Assembly (NCBI GenBank): GCA_948567375.1
Contig: OX419762.1
Location: 11,042,001-11,106,000, forward strand
Direction of reading: 5' to 3'
From: Lunularia cruciata
Lineage: Eukaryota; Streptophyta; Marchantiopsida; Lunulariales; Lunulariaceae
DNA length: 64,000 nucleotides
Positions within the stretch are counted from its first letter, which is position 1; the number at the start of each line of letters is the position of its first letter. The position numbers and the translations under genes were made by a program. The notes below the pieces were generated by a model, which saw only the letters and a program-made list of their open reading frames with translations, was not told the DNA's origin and made no database searches. Below, in pieces: positions 46,819 through 59,429 of this stretch.

Positions 46819-47611
46819 AGACCAAATCTGAAATATATGTGTTGAACAGAAAGATTCCTAGGCCAAACGGCTTTACAAAATGATTTGAAATTTTGCAAGG
46901 AAAGACACCCTAAAGTTGTAATCTAGGGTGAAAGATTGCAGAGGATTGTGATACACCAATTGACAGATTTGAGTAAAATTGTGAGGAAGGGTCAATTCTG
47001 TAGAGTTAAGATCTCATGCATGAGGAGCGTGAGAGCAACAAAAAGCATATTTGAATGTTTAGACTCATCTTGGGAATATGGAGTGTCACCAAGAGTGGAA
47101 ATTGAGGCTATGCATGGTTCCCTAAGGGTTTGAGGTGATTGTATGAGTTTGAGGAAAAGAGAATTTAGAATAGAATGTGAAGAGTGTTGAGAGGATCCAA
47201 AAACTTGTTCAACACATATATTTCAGACCAAATCTGAAATATATGTGTTGAACAGAAAGATTCCTAGGCCAAACGGCTTTACAAAATGATTTGAAATTTT
47301 GCAGGGAAAGACATCCTAAAGTTGTAATCTAGGGTGAAAGATTGTAGAGGATTGTGATACACCAATTGACAGATTTGAGTAACATTGTGAGGAAGAGTCA
47401 ATTCTTTAGAGTTAAGATCTCATGCATGAGGAGCGTGAGAGCAACAAAAAGCATATTTGAATGTTTAGACTCATCTTGGGAATATGGAGTGTCACCAAGA
47501 GTGGAAATTGAGGCTATGCATGGTTCCCTAAGGATTTGAGGTGATTGTATGAGTTTGAGGAAAAGAGAATTTACAATAGAATGTGAAGAGTGTTGAGAGG
47601 ATCCAAAAACC
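46819..47611. repeat. 406-bp tandem duplication
   Basis: Units 46819-47224 and 47225-47611 are nearly identical; landmark words such as AGACCAAATCTG recur exactly 406 bases apart. High similarity suggests the duplication is young relative to its surroundings. Confidence 0.9.
47206..47254. repeat. Perfect 22-bp palindrome at the duplication junction
   Basis: Arms 47206-47227 and 47233-47254 are exact reverse complements around the 5-base loop CCAAA. Only the right arm exists at the equivalent place in the first unit, so the left arm was created with the duplication. Confidence 0.9.
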
Positions 47612-50600
47612 TACACCACTTGGAGGAAAGAGTGAGTCTAAGTGCTTTTTATGTGGAGAGAAAGGACATAAGGGAAGTTCATGTCCATTGACCTTTGAGA
47701 GCAAGAGACTGAGGGAAAAGAGAAGCTTACTTGACTTGGGTTTGCATGTTGAACCTTTTTCACCAAGATTGGGAGGGCGAAGATCTAAGACCAAGGGAGT
47801 TGTATGAGGTAGGTGGAGTAGAAGGACTTCCAAATGGACATGAGTGTAGTGGAGTAAAAATACTTTTGGAGACTTTGGTGAAGGATCTTGGAGAGAGTCT
47901 TAATATAAGTACAAAAATACTATCACCTTTATCAACTAGTTCTAAAAATCAATGATGGAGATAATCTTTCAACTCATAGATAATCTATCCATGAGGGTTC
48001 AATTAATATGCACTCTAAGATTTGATATTGCTATAGAAATCTTGGAGCAACTTGAACCTTTTTTGTTCCCTTGGGTGGATTATTCTTAAATGGTGTTAAT
48101 CATGTATATACTCTATTAGTTATAGAGTGAGAGAAAAGAAAGGAGAAAAAATTTGAGAGAAAAGAAAGATAATGAGTGGCTAAGATGGTGAAACTTCTTG
48201 TTTTCTTTGGCAAGGATGGAGAAAATGTGGAGGATTTTGTGGGAGAATTCAAGAGAGCTTGCATAGGAAACAATGAGAGGAAGAAGAATGAGTGGGTTTC
48301 ATTATTACTAGATTTCATTGAGGATGCAACACTTACATAGTATGAGTCAAAATACCAAAAGAGAGAGAGAAGAGATGGGCAAGAAGAGTCTTGGGAGCAT
48401 TTGATTCAACACTCATGGAGAACTTTCTTCCAAATGAGAGTTATTGATGAGTGAGATAGCCTTCTTCAAACAAGGAGATAGAGAGAAAGTGAGAGTCTAT
48501 GTGGAAAGAGTGTAGGAGTTAGAGTCTAGATTTTGCATAGTGTTGAGGAAGGGTGGGGATGATGTGGAGACTTCTACGATTGGCATAGGAGGCGTGCTCA
48601 CCAAGAAATTTATGGGAGTGTTGAGACCACAAATAAGAAGCAAGGTAAGATATGAGAAACCTTCTTCCAAGGTTGAAACTATCAAGATTGCAATTCGTAT
48701 GGAGGAGAGTTTGGAAGGAGATGAGAGTGATTTGGTGGTGAAATAGGTTATGCATCCTCCTCAAAGCTAAATTTATAGGGGAAATTCTAATACTTTGGTA
48801 ACAAGAGTTTCATCACAAGTAGTAGTTGCTTCAATTCTTGCACCTCCACCAAAAGATCCACTTCAAACCATCATAAAACAACTTGCAGATCTTAAGATCA
48901 ATGTGGTGCAACTATTATAGGAAAGAGAGGTGGATAAGAATTTAGGGAGAGAGTCTAGGAGTTATGGGAGCTATCCATATATAGGTGGCCAACCAGCCAA
49001 TAATTTCAATGATAGAAATCTTTTAGGTTGTGGAGGAAGCGCCCACATCCAAAAGAATTGTCCAAATTCTACTTACCATGGAGGAAGGGGTTATGAGGGA
49101 GCCAATAGAGGGAAAGAGAGAGGAAGTGAAAAGTGGCTCCTAAACAAAGGTAAGGAGATAGTATCCATAGATGTGGTTGAGAGCAAGTATGAGAAAGGGA
49201 AGTGATCAAACTCCAAAGCTGTTAATTTGGAGCTTTTGGCACAAGAGAAGAAGAGAGCTCATTTTGCAAAGGATGTACAATATTCTCAAGGATTTATTCC
49301 TAGTAAAAGTGCTCATAGGTCTACTAGGAGCCCTTGCATCTCAACACTATCAACAACAAAGACTCCAAGGAAGAAGTTGAGGATGGAGGACTTCTTGATC
49401 TCAAAGCAACAATGGAACTACAATGTGTTGGAGGATGTTGGTAGTCACAAAGCTAACATCACATTGGGTCAACTGATTGCTTTGAATCCTACCTTGAGAA
49501 AGGAGCATAGATCTGGTTTTATTTCTACAAGGAGCAAGCTGAAGAAGAAGGCAAAAGATCTAGTATCAATGGGGGTGGCAGATGCCAAACCCACACCTTG
49601 GAAGTCTTGTGAATATGCCTCCAAGATTGATGTGAGAGTGAATGGTCACAACATCAAGGATGCATTGGTTGATGGAGGATCAACAATGAATGCCATGTTA
49701 GAAATTTTGATGAAGAAGTTGGGTATGATACCCTCTAGACCTTCAAAATTTGTGATGAGCATGGCAAACAATCAACAAGTTTGATCAATAGGGGTGATGG
49801 ATAAGGTGGTGGTTTCAGTTTTAGGAGTTCAAAATCTCATGACTTTCCAACTCTTGAAAGATTCAAGCTATGATTTGCTTCTTGAGAGGCTATGGTTGAG
49901 AGCAGCACATACAATTGATTGATGGTACAAAGTGTACTTGAAGATTGGGCTATCAAACCATAGAGTCATAGTTCTTATGACTAATACCACCAAAACTTCA
50001 CATTCAGATACAACATCTTCTGATTATTTGAAAGCATATTCAAAAGAAGGAGCTTTAGGTGTAGACATAAGCATGGAAGAGGAGACTTCCAAGGAGGAGG
50101 ATGAATCTAAATCTAATTCAAATTTATATCCCTTGTGTGCTATGGATTTTTCACCTAAGCTAAAGGGTTTGAGAGACCCAGATAAATCACCATTGATACT
50201 TGAGGAGATAGAGAGGAGGTTATCTACCCTCAAGTATGGTCCAAATGTTACCAAGGAGGAGAAGGTAAGATTTGAGGAGATTTTCCACAAGTTCATCCAT
50301 GTGCTTGCTTTTAGTTACAAGGATCTAAAGGAAGTCACCTTAGAGGAGCACAACATTGAGGTGGAGTCACATGCAAGACCAATCCGCCAAAAGCAACGTT
50401 GCATTAGTTCACCAATATCTTTGGTTGTGAAGGAGAAGATTGATAAGCTCAAGGAGGCTGCATTTATCTTTGAGGTAGAGAATACAAATGTGTGTCTCCA
50501 ATTGTGATGGTGAAGAAAAAGAATTGTAAGCTTTAGGTATGTGTGGATTACAAGAAACTTAATGTGGTTACTAAGAAGGACTTTACCTTTTACCATTCAT

Positions 50601-50650
50601 TGATGAGATCTTAGAAGAGGTTGCAAGTCATGAGAGGTACAATTTTGGAG

Positions 50651-50929
50651 ATGGTTATAATGGGCAAAACCAAATCAAGATTGCACCAGAGCATCAACAA
50701 CTCACCCCATTCATCATACCTTGGAGGACTTAGACTTTCTTGATGATCTTGGTAGCTCAAGAAGTAAATAACTCTTGTTATGTCAAATGCCAAATGGTGG
50801 TAGAGAAAGTCCATTGTTGATTTATGAGATGGAAGGTCTTCATTTAGATCTATTGTGATTGGACCTCCTCCATTCTCTACTTCTTGTTTGTGCTTCATGT
50901 TTGTGTGAGGTTCCTTGACTTTAGATCAT
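50651..50929. other. Unassigned junction DNA between D and M
   Basis: No supported gene. This is possibly eroded LTR sequence. Confidence 0.3.
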
Positions 50930-53717
50930 TGATGCTATAGTGTGCTCTTGGTAGTGAGGTTGGAGTGATGACTAATCAGACTACCTATATTTCTCTCTAG
51001 TGAGGCAAGAAGTGATGACCTACAAATTGAGAGAGTGCATGTTGCAATGAAAAGTTACAAGTTGCTTTTTCCCCTAGTGTAGTTGTCATAGTTAGAGCTA
51101 CATTAGTTGATGATATTCAATTAGAGATGTTGGCACTTGGTGGTGATTCCTAGTGGAGTACTTTGCGGTGGTTATAGTTGTGGGTTGTAGTTTATAGTTA
51201 CTTCATCATGATGGAGTTCTTTGGGGATTCTAGAGGAGATAGCATTGCAATACGTAGTTGGTTTACTTAGAGTAGCAGTTGGTATCAATCTATACTTCAG
51301 GTCTTAGTGAGGGAGGAGATTGACCATGAGTTGGAGTTTGACATAGGAGTTGATTGAGTTAAGAGTGCACTTGGTGTGTCCGCACCATTTTTGTGGGACA
51401 CAGACAAGATTTATGGGGCTTCCAAAGGCTCAAGGTGTTTCTCTGGTATTGTGGGTACCATTGAGTTGGATGACTTCATATAGGAGTTCAACAGTTGGTA
51501 TGATCTACAATAGATCCAGAACCTGACTTTTTATACCTTTTATGGCATGGAAGGGTTATTTTAACACTTGGAGGGTCTGCCAATGGACAACTACCATGAG
51601 TTCAAGAGAGTTTACTTGGAGGAGATTGAACTATAGAGATAGTATTGGTCTCCAAACTATGTCTCTATCACTTCAAACACAATTTCTAGGAGTAGATCGG
51701 CAATACCCACAAGTTCTAGCTCTAGTAACACTGGTGGATCTCTTGGAGATGGTGCTACTGTGAGTGGAGGTACAATTATAAAAGGCATTTTAGTACCAGG
51801 GTTTAATCCCGTGGTAGAGTTCTTCCAATGTTTAAGGCAAAATCACCAAGGAGTGTAGATTGACACGTTGAGGAGCTTGCAAGAGTTCCAATGGAAGGTT
51901 GGAAAGAGCTCATGCAAGGCATACACTCGTATGAGATGGCTGATCAATTTTACTCAGGGAGTTATTGAGGCCCAAGTAGTCAAATTTTGGTATAGGATAT
52001 TGGACACGTAGAGTAGGTGATGCTACAATGTTACAAGCTATTTCATCTACTTTGGCGGTGGTCTTTGGTTTGGTTGAGCATATTGAGCTCAACATGGTGG
52101 AGGAGAGAGTAGTGACATCTGGATTTGGTAGGGAGACCTCATCCACATTTTTTACTTCTTTTAGATTGCAATAGAGTGCACCACGCCATGTCAATTTCCA
52201 AGGACAAGGTGGATAGCTTAGATCCTAGAGAGCAAGTGGAGGGTATAGTGTAGCTAAACCCTTACCTTTATTTTTGGGTCAGTAATAGCCAGCTAGTGGT
52301 GGTGTTGCTTGTTGGACTTGTGGTGGACTTCACCACAAGTGAAAGTGCATCATAGCCAACATAGAGAAAATGTGAGCATTGCCATAGATTTGGTCACACT
52401 AGTGACCAATGCTTTTATCTACACCCGGAGTTATAGAGTGTATGCTTCTATTATAGATGGCAGAAGAGCTCTAGGTCATGGAGGAAAGGTGGTAGAGGTG
52501 GTGGTAGAGGATCCACACTTGGTAGGAGTGCAATATTTTCCTTTACTTCCAATACAACCATGGCTACTTGGATTGAGTAGTTGGAGCAAAATTTGGCTAG
52601 CATGGTCATAGCTCATAAGATTAGATTTGAGTGTTGAGGCTTCTACCTCATATGTGGGTGATAGAGATATCTTAGACTTCTTATGCAGAGTAGCACAGGT
52701 AGATGCATCTACCACAATGCCTAGGAGTGCAATATGTGCTCCAAAGCCTAGAGAAGCATCAAGGGAGTTGGACCCATAAAGAGGAGAGCGTGGTAGACAG
52801 GTCAGACTTCACCAATTTGAGGCCCTACAAACGACATCCATGGCTCTTAGATGTCCTTGTGTAGGTGTGGTAGGTGGTGATGGGGTGCATGATGGACAAC
52901 CTACTAGTCAACCACCTATTACTACACCAATTGAGTCTAACTCAATGTTAGGGGTGGCTCAATTGATTATGCGCTTTCCATTCAACCAATGATATATTTA
53001 CATGGGAGTTGATCCAATCTTAGTGTTTTGGTTGTGAGAGTATGGATGATGTAGTTCCTACTATTAGAGCAAAGGTGGTTGATAGTGGAGCTGACTTGGT
53101 TGAGGAGCATGGGATCCTCCCAATGACTAATGGTTTATGGTAGGCAACAATGGCTAGATTGGAGGAGTTACCAGCTAGACCGGCCTTTGAGTGAGCACAT
53201 GTTACACCTGGAGTTATCCTATAGGATAACCAAAGGGGGAATTTTTAGTTGGTGGGACTTTCAAGGAAGGTCTATATACCATAGAGGGTCTTATTAGACT
53301 CTAGTCTATTGCTCCTTACATTGGGGATGACTATAATTGTTGGTCTGGAGTTACAGAAGATTGATGTGGAGAGATATCCATTTCAGATCTAGACATCTTT
53401 AGGGGTAGTTCTACACAATATATCACATGTGGAGAGCTTTTTTTTAAGATTCAGCCAAGTCATCCAACTGATAGCTATGTGGTGAAGGCTCAGGCCATTG
53501 TGATAGTAGCTGAGTCATATGATGTGTTAGTTGGGGGAGCAATGTTATACCCCATGGATTTTAGTGTTGACTATTGGAAGGAGATAACCTCCTAAAGACC
53601 AGGTTGGCAATAAGGTGAGGAACACGTATGTTGCCTACCAATACATTTTAATAGTAGTAGTCTTGGCTCACTATAGTCTTGGACAATGTCAACATTAGTT
53701 TCAACTTTTAGTGATTT

Positions 53718-54127
53718 TGTTACTTGGTGTTTAGCGATGAAGTTAGTCGGGCTAACGAAGTAGCACATAAGAAAAATTAGCCTAGAATATTCCGGAAGTA
53801 TCTAGGAAGCTTCTTGGGAAGCTTCCCGGCTAGCTTAGCTTGCACCTCAAGTAAATAGCTTCTAGAAGGAAGCTTCTAGAAGCTTCCAACTAGCTTAGCT
53901 TGCACACCAAGTAGGTAGCTTCTAGAAGGAAGCTTCTTGAGAAGCTTCCTAGTTAACTTGGCTTGTACTCTAAGAAAGCGGCTTGAGAAGCTTCTCAAGA
54001 GCCTTGTATGCTACTTGTAAATACCAAAGCCAAAGCTCATGCTAGGCATTTGGAGCTTTCCCACATTCAAGTGTCCTAATGTGAGTTTCCATTCTCCTAT
54101 TTCTCTCCTCGGTCTAGATCTTTTACA
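53718..54127 (+). repeat. 5' LTR of Gypsy A
   Basis: Starts TGTTAC and ends TTTTACA at the primer site. It contains GGAAGCTTCTAGAAGCTTCC at 53868-53887 upstream of the AAATACCAAAG promoter segment near 54016. The partner LTR is 58895-59306. Confidence 0.85.
53868..53887. promoter_or_regulatory. Heat-shock-element-like array in Gypsy A LTR
   Basis: Four contiguous alternating pentamers (gGAAg cTTCt aGAAg cTTCc) match the nGAAnnTTCn consensus bound by heat-shock factors. A further TTC/GAA pair lies directly to the left (53858-53867). It sits about 140 bases upstream of the LTR TATA-like segment, a plausible enhancer position. Binding is inferred from consensus only. Confidence 0.55.
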
Positions 54128-57100
54128 TTGGTATCAGAGCAAGAATGAGACGGATCGAATTTATGGACCACCAAATCTACTTTCGCCAAACCATTGGAAT
54201 TTTCATGTCTAGATATTACCCAAGCACCACTTCACACAATTCATCACCTCATGCTTTGGGCAGAATTTTCTACATATGATCACCGTGTTTGAGGAACCCC
54301 TTGATACTTCGAGTTGTCACTTATGGAGAAAGGTGGACGTGTTGTATCTATGTGTTAATCAATTAGATAAATTTAGAGTAGTAGGCTAGAGTAATAGCTA
54401 TGGCGGCAATACCGGATGTTATCCTTGCGATGCAACAACAAATTGAGCACCTTACTTGATTGTTGGATGAACAAGACCAACAATAATGAGAATATATAGA
54501 GAGCACCAGTCCGAGATGGAGAAGATCATATTCGATTTTCAAAACCCAAGGTGTTTGGAGGCAACAATCTTTCGGGCATAGTGGTGAATTTTAAGTTTGA
54601 TTGTGAACGTTACTTTGAAGCCACCAATCTTCAAGATGAACAAAAATAGATTCTCTTGGCTCCTGGCCAATTGGATAGTGTGGCAAAACTTTGGCGGTGA
54701 TTCCGAGTGGAGCGAGCTAAACAATAGATTTTTGCACCAAACTTGACATGGAGGGAATTCAAGGATGCAATACTTGGTTGATTTTAAACTATAAATACCA
54801 CCCAAGCCGCACAAGATAAATTGGCAAAGTTGAAGCAGATTGGCTTAATAAGAGGCTACATCACATAATTTCAGAACATCATCATGCAAATTCCAAATAT
54901 ACAAGAAGGAGAAGGTCTAGATCAATTTGTGCAAGGATTGAAGTCACAAACCAAATTAGAGGTGACATGCAAGAACCACAAAACATAGAAAAAGCCATGC
55001 AATTGGCTGAATGCTTTGATTCCTTGGTTGTGACAACTTGGTCTTGACCTTGACTTCCACCAAGCTTACTAGTACAATATGCACGGGTGGAAGAACTAAC
55101 ACCAATGGAGATTGATGCTATCCAACGGAGGCCACTTGGTGTAGTAGATAGAGAAAGACTGCAACAAAATGGGGGTTGTTTTTATTGTCGCCAAGTTGGA
55201 CATTGCATTGCTGAATGTCCACTAAGGAATGGGCAACCTTGACAAGTTGCCCAGATGGAGTTTGTGGAACCAAAGGATCAAGGAAACAAAGAATCCCAAT
55301 AGGAGATTTTGAGCAGCCTATTGGGAGCTTGATTAGTTCCAATGGGATTGAAAGCTCAACTTTTGCAAGTTTGCTTCACTTGCAAGGTACAATATCTAAT
55401 TGTACCTTGTAGGATTTTGGTTGATTTTGGAAGTTAAGAGAATTGCATGTCTATGCAAGTAGCAAAGGAATTGGGTATTCCTATCAAGCCAGTGATTGGA
55501 AGTAGTTTGATGATGGTGGATGGTACAAAGTGTTCTACATTCCACCTTTGTTACCTTCAAGATTGGGAATGAGTATTTGGAGTGTATGAGGTTTGTAGTG
55601 GCACCTCTACACTGTGATATCATTTTGGGGCTACCTTGGCTTGAACGTCATAAGGTTCAATTTGATTGGACCCAACGCCAAATTCAAATACAACACCAAG
55701 GTAGGAATTTCCGATTAGGTTGTCTGGCACCTTTGAGTAAGACACCTAAGAATAGTCAGTCCCAAGATGGGAAGTTCATTGAGAAGGTAGCCATAGAGCA
55801 AACCTTGAAGAGAGTGGAGTCCCAAGATGGGAAGTTTGCCAAGAAGGCAACCATGGAGCAAGCTTGGAAGAGAGATGAGTCCCTGGAAGGGAAGTTGGTT
55901 AGTAAAGCAGCCATAGAGCAAGCTTTGGAGGGAGATAAGTCTATATTCATGGTGCACAAGAACAATCGGAGGAGGGCCAAGAGCCTCATCAAGCAATGGT
56001 TGATCAGATAGTTCAGGAGTTTGTAAATGTGTTTCCGAATGATTTGCCAAAGGGATCACCCTCCAATTGAGGTATGCCCTTCAAGATTGAGTTATTGCCA
56101 AGGAGTACTCCAATGAGTAGACTAATCTATCAGCTCTCACCAAAGGAGTTGGAGGAGTTGCAAATAACACTTATAGAGTTGTTGGAGAAGGACTTCATAC
56201 AACAAAGTACCTCCCCTTGGGGAGCACTAGTACTATTTGTTCAAAGAAGGATGGATGACTTTGTTTTTTATTGATTACCATGGGCTCAATAAGCAAAGAA
56301 GAAGAATGCATATCCCTTGCCTTTGGATCGATGACTTGCTTGATCAACTAAGTGGATCACGCTACTTTTCCAAGTTGGATCTTCGCAATGGCTATTGGAA
56401 AATTCCTATTGATAGAGAGGATGTGCAAAAGACTGCCTTTCATACAAGGTATGGGCATTTTGAGTGAAAAGTTCTACCTTTTGGACTCACTAATGCTCCA
56501 ACAGTCTTCATGGATCAGATACATCGGGTGTGGGATGCACTATTGATTGGTCCGTGGTGGTGTTCTTGGATGATATCTTAATTAATAGTAAGACAAAGGC
56601 AGAACACATGAATCATGTGCGAGAAGTCCTAAGACAACTACGACAATGGAAATTTTACTACAAGAAGTTGAAGTGTGCCTTTTGGCATAAGCAGGTTACC
56701 TTCTTGGGTCGTAAGATCTCATCAAAGGGGATTGAGATTGAAGAAGAGAAAATCAAGGCCATTACTGATTGGCTTACCCCAAAGGATGCTATAGAATTAC
56801 AAGCATTGTCAATGGATTGGCCAGTTTTTACCGAATGTTCATCCATTGTTATGCTCATGTGGTTGCAACATTGACTAACCTCTTGGGAAAGAACTTGAGC
56901 TTCCAATGGACCACCAAGCATGAAGGAGCATTCCAAAGGTTAAAGCATGTGGTTTCTTCAAGACCCATTCTTCAACCATATGATCCTCAACTACCATGTG
57001 TGGTTTATTTTGATGTAACTAACTTTGCAATTGGAGCCATGCTGCAATTGAATTCCCAAATGGACTCCATCCCATTGCCTTTGTGTCTCACCAACTCAAT

Positions 57101-58894
57101 ATTTTTGAACAAAACTACTCTGCTTGAGATCAAGAACAACTTGCAATGGTATACGCCACCAAGGTATGGAGGCATTACCTCTTGGGGAAACAAGTGATCA
57201 TGCAAACTAATCTCAAACCAATGTTGCAGACCTTTCACTTGGAACACACAAAGAGTCAACATCATCAATGGGAGGAACAACTCCAACTTTATGACATCAA
57301 ACATGAGTACAAACCAGGTTGGTTCCATGTCATCCCTGATGCTTTATCATGACAACCTGATTTGAAGTCTCTTCCTCTCATCACAACGGCAATTTCAATA
57401 GTGTCAGTTGACTCCAAGGTCCAAAATGAGTTTCAGTCAGCTCTACACCAAGATCCCTTCTTCCAAATGATACATGGTTGCCTTACGGCATGTGATAAGG
57501 AGTACAACATCTTTTCCATCAAGGAGAGCCTTTTATTCCATGAAGACCGGATCTATGTTCTAGCTAAAGGTGATCTTTGACTTGTGCGCCTTCAAGAAGC
57601 CCATGATTTACCCATCGCTGGTCACATGGGTGTAGACAAGACCTTGGGTACCCTCCAACATCAATGGTGGTGGCCCAACATGACACGAGATGTTTGAGAA
57701 TTTGTCCAATCATGTAAGAGTTGCCAATGTAACAGTGCCAACAACCAGAAGTCGAGTAGACTCCTTCAACCACTTGCCGGTCCATCCGCTTGTTGGGAGC
57801 ATGTGAGCTTGGATCTCATCACATCCTTGCCAAAGACAAAACAAGGACACATTGCAATCGGGGTGTTTGTGGACAAGCTTAGTAAGCAAATCCACTTGGC
57901 ACCAACCTATGATACCATGGATGCTCCAACCTTAGCATAAATCTACTTTGAGAGTGTCTACAAGCATCATGGGATGCCACATGTACTCATCTCCAACCGT
58001 GATCCTTGATTTATTGGGAAGTTTTGGCATCCAGATACTTGGCACCAAGCTTGCTTTGTCCACGGTCTATCATCCTCAAACTGATGGAAAAACTAAACAT
58101 GCAAATTGTACATTGAAGGATATGTTGCATGCCTTTGTCAATGTCCATCATACCAATTGGGATGAATGTCTTGCAGCTGCTGAATTTGCCTACAACAATT
58201 CCAAACAAGCAAGCACCGGATTTTCTCCTTTCTTTCTCAATTTTGGCCAAGATCTGCTTGTCCCAGATTCTCTTCTTGCTCTCCCTCCATCTCAGGTTTC
58301 TCGTACTTCCACATTCTTGACCACTATATCCCAATCTCTTCAACAAGCCAAGTCTCACCTCCTTGTTGCTCTGAATAACCAAAAACAATATGCGGATCAC
58401 ATTGTCATGATCTCACCTTTCAAGTCGGTGATAAAGTCATGCTATCCTCTAGTAACCTCCCTCTCCCACTTGATACCCAAGTTCGTAAACTTGCCCCTAT
58501 TTGGATAGGACCCTTTGATCTCACTCAAATTGTCTCTTTTATTGCTTATGGACTTGCCTTGCCTTGTCACATCCATATCCATCTTGTCATTCATATTTCC
58601 AAGTTGAAACCCTTTGTTCCTAACCCCTCTTCCTTTTCCTCTTGAGTCCAACCTCCCCCTCTTCTTGTCCCTATCAATGATCATGAGGAGTACAAAGTTG
58701 ATTGTATCCTTGCGCGTTGCCATATTCAACAAGGCCATCGCCAACATACGGAGTACAGGGTCCTTTGGAAAGGCAATCCCCTTCATGATGCCACATGGGA
58801 ACCTCTTTCTCACCTCTAGAATGCACAAATAGTCATCCAGGAATTTGAAGCTTCACTAGCAAAAAAGATGTCACCAACTAGTGGCGGGGAAATT

Positions 58895-59306
58895 TGTAAC
58901 AATATGGAGTTTAGAGACAAAGTTAGTCGTGCTTACGAAGTAGCACATAAGACAAATTAGCCTAGAATATTATGGAAGTATCTAGGAAGCTTCTTGGGAA
59001 GCTTCCTAGCTAGCTTAGCTTGCACCTCAAGTAAGTCGCTTCTAGAAGCTTCCAACTAGCTTAGCTTGCATGCCAAGTAGGCGGCTTCTAGAAGGAAGCT
59101 TCTTGAGAAGCTTCCTAGTTAACTTCACTTGCACTCTAAGAAAGCGGCTTGAGGAAGCTTCTTGAGAAGCTTCTTAAGAGCCTTGTATGCTACCTATAAA
59201 TACCAAAGCCAAAGCTCATGCTAGGCATTTGGAGTTTTCCCACATTCAAGTGTCCCAATGTGAGTTTCCATTCTCCTATTTCTTGCCTTGGTCTCGGTCT
59301 TTTAAA
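58895..59306 (+). repeat. 3' LTR of Gypsy A
   Basis: Starts TGTAACAATATGGAG directly after the purine-rich tract GTGGCGGGGA (58881-58890) and ends near CTTTTAA at 59306. A TATA box (CCTATAAATACC) lies near 59194. No clear 5-bp target duplication could be matched across the pair. Confidence 0.85.
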
Positions 59307-59429
59307 CTTGGCCTGGTGACTGATTAGAAGGGAAGGCCTGTGCAAAGGATACTCCAGTTCTAAAGGAGATCACTTGGATTTGAAGTACAAGTAGGATCAT
59401 TCCATCCACCTTGGATATTCCTTATGGAG

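Larger units (their letters stand above)
46221..50650 (+). mobile_element. Tat/Athila-like Gypsy fossil D: gag, protease, start of RT
   Basis: A knuckle CFLCGEKGHKGSSCPL lies near 47660-47705. Gag-like sequence runs from about 48150 to 49200. The protease at about 49630-49780 includes DALVDGGSTMNAM and PSKFVMSMANNQQV, and the RT N-terminal region at 50170-50560 includes ARPIRQKQRCISSP and VCVDYKKLNVVTKKD. Protease and RT style fit the Tat/Athila side of Gypsy. The element stops near 50650, where unrelated sequence begins; the 3' half is absent. It is broken in many places. The early part (46250-47950) contains a 406-bp duplication and may include a different inserted element. Confidence 0.7.
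53718..59306 (+). mobile_element. Ty3/Gypsy chromodomain fossil A with both LTRs
   Basis: This is the most complete element in the window. The 5' LTR is 53718-54127, followed by the primer site TGGTATCAGAGC (54129-54140), gag with CCHC knuckle CFYCRQVGHCIAEC (55177-55218), protease near 55400-55640, and RT at 56075-56880 (RYFSKLDLRNGYWKIPI; FLDDIL at about 56565). RNase H extends to 57360 and integrase from 57580 to 58500, including HMGVDKTLGT, paired Cys in CKSCQC, and YHPQTDGKTKHANCTLK. A chromodomain (EYRVLWKGNPLHDATWEPL, from 58751), a purine-rich tract and the 3' LTR 58895-59306 follow. Structure is whole but coding is broken in many places. The LTRs differ visibly, so it is not recent. 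It lies inside element M. Confidence 0.9.
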
